In this document: piece after piece, positions 62,809-64,000 of the stretch
How the letters are laid out: every line of letters begins with the position of its first letter
Position numbering within the stretch: position 1 is the first letter of the stretch
Origin: Tatumella punctata
Lineage (GTDB): Bacteria > Pseudomonadota > Gammaproteobacteria > Enterobacterales > Enterobacteriaceae
NCBI RefSeq assembly: GCF_039523735.1
Contig: NZ_BAAAFW010000050.1
Coordinates: 1-64,000, forward strand
DNA: 64,000 nucleotides
Direction: 5' to 3'
The notes under the pieces: model-generated
The model's input: only the letters and a program-made list of their open reading frames with translations
Told to the model about the DNA's origin: nothing
The model's database searches: none
Position numbers and translations under genes: made by a program

Positions 62809-64000
62809 TTATTTATATTGCTGGCCGGGGATCCAGTGTGTTCCGGCCAGAGGAACCCGTGCCATGGCTGCAGCCTCAACATTCAGCGCGACAAGGTCTT
62901 CAGGTTCCAGGTTATGCAGGTGCGATTTACCGCAGGCTCTGGCGAGGGTTTGTGCCTCAAGAGTCAGCACCCGCAGGTAGTTAGCCAGTTTTTTTCCGGC
63001 AATGATCGGATCGAGTCTCTGGCTCAGTGTCGGATCCTGGGTGGTAATCCCTGCCGGATCTTTGCCCTCCTGGAAGTCATCATAAAAGCCGGCGGCAGAA
63101 CCGAGTTGCTGGTACTCTTCGGCATAACGCGGGTTATTATCACCGAGTGCAATCAATGCGGCCGTCCCAATAGCAACAGCATCGGCACCGAGGGCAATAG
63201 CTTTTGCAACATCGGCGCCATTACGGATCCCGCCCGAGATAATCAGCTGCACTTCACGATGCATCCCCAGTTCCTGTAATGCCTGTACTGCCTGAGGTAT
63301 CGCAGCCATCGTAGGAATACCTACATGCTCAATAAACACATCCTGGGTTGCTGCAGTCCCCCCTTGCATACCGTCCACGACTACAACGTCTGCGCCGGCC
63401 TGAACTGCCAGCTTGACATCATAGTAGGTACGTGTTGCGCCGACTTTGACATAAATGGGTACCTGCCAGTCAGTAATTTCCCGCAGTTCGGCAATTTTGA
63501 TTGCCAGGTCATCCGGGCCGGTCCAGTCCGGGTGGCGGCAGGCACTACGCTGGTCAATGCCTTGCGGCAGACAACGCATTTTTGCCACACGTTCTGATAT
63601 TTTCTGTCCCAGCAACATCCCGCCGCCGCCCGGTTTTGCACCCTGACCCAAAACAACTTCAATCGCATCGGCTTTACGCAGATCATCAGGGTTCATGCCA
63701 TAACGTGACGGAAGGTACTGATATACCAGTTTACTGGACTGACCACGCTCTTCTGCTGTCATACCACCGTCTCCGGTGGTGGTTGAAGTACCTACCGCTG
63801 AAGCGCCACGGCCCAGCGCTTCTTTAGCCTGCGCTGACAGAGCACCGAAGCTCATGCCTGCGATAGTTACCGGGGTGCTGATCACCAGCGGTTTTTTAGC
63901 ATAACGGCTTCCCAGTACGACTTCGGTACTGCATTTTTCGCGATAACCTTCCAGGGGATAGCGGGACATACTGGCCCCGAGGAATAGCAAGTCATCGAAG
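62809..64000 (-). CDS. glutamate synthase-like FMN protein (GlxD/GltB-like), 5' end outside window
   Basis: The last 397 or so residues of an FMN- and iron-sulfur-binding protein like the C-terminal half of GltB. The frame is open to the window edge (FDDLLFLGAS upstream), so the N-terminus is missing. Visible: ITIAGMSFGALSAQAKEALG-type FMN domain start (MSFGALS), GQGAKPGGGGMLLG, the iron-sulfur cysteine region RCLPQ...ACRHPDW, VVDGMQGGTAATQD and ISGGIRNGADVAKAIALGADAV (abridged: GGIRNGADVAKA). Stand-alone proteins of this type occur as GlxD, beside GlxB, GlxC and GlnT, in glutamate or N-methylglutamate synthesis clusters. amtB follows it. Confidence 0.85.
   Translation of the reverse strand, partial: FDDLLFLGASMSRYPLEGYREKCSTEVVLGSRYAKKPLVISTPVTIAGMSFGALSAQAKEALGRGASAVGTSTTTGDGGMTAEERGQSSKLVYQYLPSRYGMNPDDLRKADAIEVVLGQGAKPGGGGMLLGQKISERVAKMRCLPQGIDQRSACRHPDWTGPDDLAIKIAELREITDWQVPIYVKVGATRTYYDVKLAVQAGADVVVVDGMQGGTAATQDVFIEHVGIPTMAAIPQAVQALQELGMHREVQLIISGGIRNGADVAKAIALGADAVAIGTAALIALGDNNPRYAEEYQQLGSAAGFYDDFQEGKDPAGITTQDPTLSQRLDPIIAGKKLANYLRVLTLEAQTLARACGKSHLHNLEPEDLVALNVEAAAMARVPLAGTHWIPGQQYK

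Overview
The window looks like a chromosomal segment of a gammaproteobacterium of the order Enterobacterales. metA, yjbB, lysC, pgi, psiE, ubiCA, plsB, dgkA, lexA, dinF, zur, dusA, pspG, qorA, dnaB, tyrB, uvrA and ssb follow the gene order of the 90-92 min region of the E. coli chromosome, and their proteins resemble the enterobacterial ones almost end to end. Base composition is moderate and the E. coli mal genes, alr and aphA are missing from their usual places. An Erwiniaceae member (for example Tatumella or a relative) would fit, but the genus is inferred from memory and not proven.

Layout. 1-400: tail of an rRNA operon (5S, tRNA-Thr(GGU), 5S, terminator). 496-2311: a GNAT acetyltransferase and metA behind tandem MetJ boxes. 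2403-12473: a citrate fermentation locus. On the minus strand lie a CitS-type transporter, an FAH-family protein and citC-citD-citE-citF-citX-citG, chained by overlaps or short gaps; the two-component genes citA-citB diverge from it across an AT-rich control region with a CRP-like site. 12478-17938: a GntR/UTRA regulator diverging from a five-gene set (periplasmic binding protein, cytoplasmic alkaline-phosphatase-superfamily hydrolase, two permeases, ATPase), probably for an organophosphorus compound. 18093-36954: the conserved housekeeping stretch, with a lysine riboswitch before lysC and twin LexA boxes before lexA. 37053-42635: Lrp and YitT genes in the position of alr, then tyrB, an OYE-type reductase with an ArsR regulator behind a perfect 16-bp inverted repeat, and a YahK-like dehydrogenase. 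42827-46663: divergent uvrA and ssb with a LexA-like box.

46664-59890 is an accessory island after ssb. It holds a small odd ORF, an orphan lipoprotein, a decayed IS3-family transposase fragment, and a complete type IVb pilus operon of the R64/IncI 'thin pilus' type (pilL-M-N-O-P-Q-R-S-T-U-V). The same apparent transcript continues into two unrecognised genes for small exported proteins, then a strong terminator. No shufflon or Rci recombinase is visible, so PilV has one fixed tip domain. The two exported proteins sit where TcpF or CofJ-like pilus-secreted proteins sit in other type IVb loci; this is the best candidate for an undescribed system.

59939-64000: a quinone-oxidoreductase-like gene divergent from an HxlR regulator around a short palindrome, then amtB and the 3' part of a GlxD/GltB-like FMN protein that runs off the right edge. 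Coordinates and motifs were read by eye from the sequence; family assignments rest on recalled family features, not on searches.
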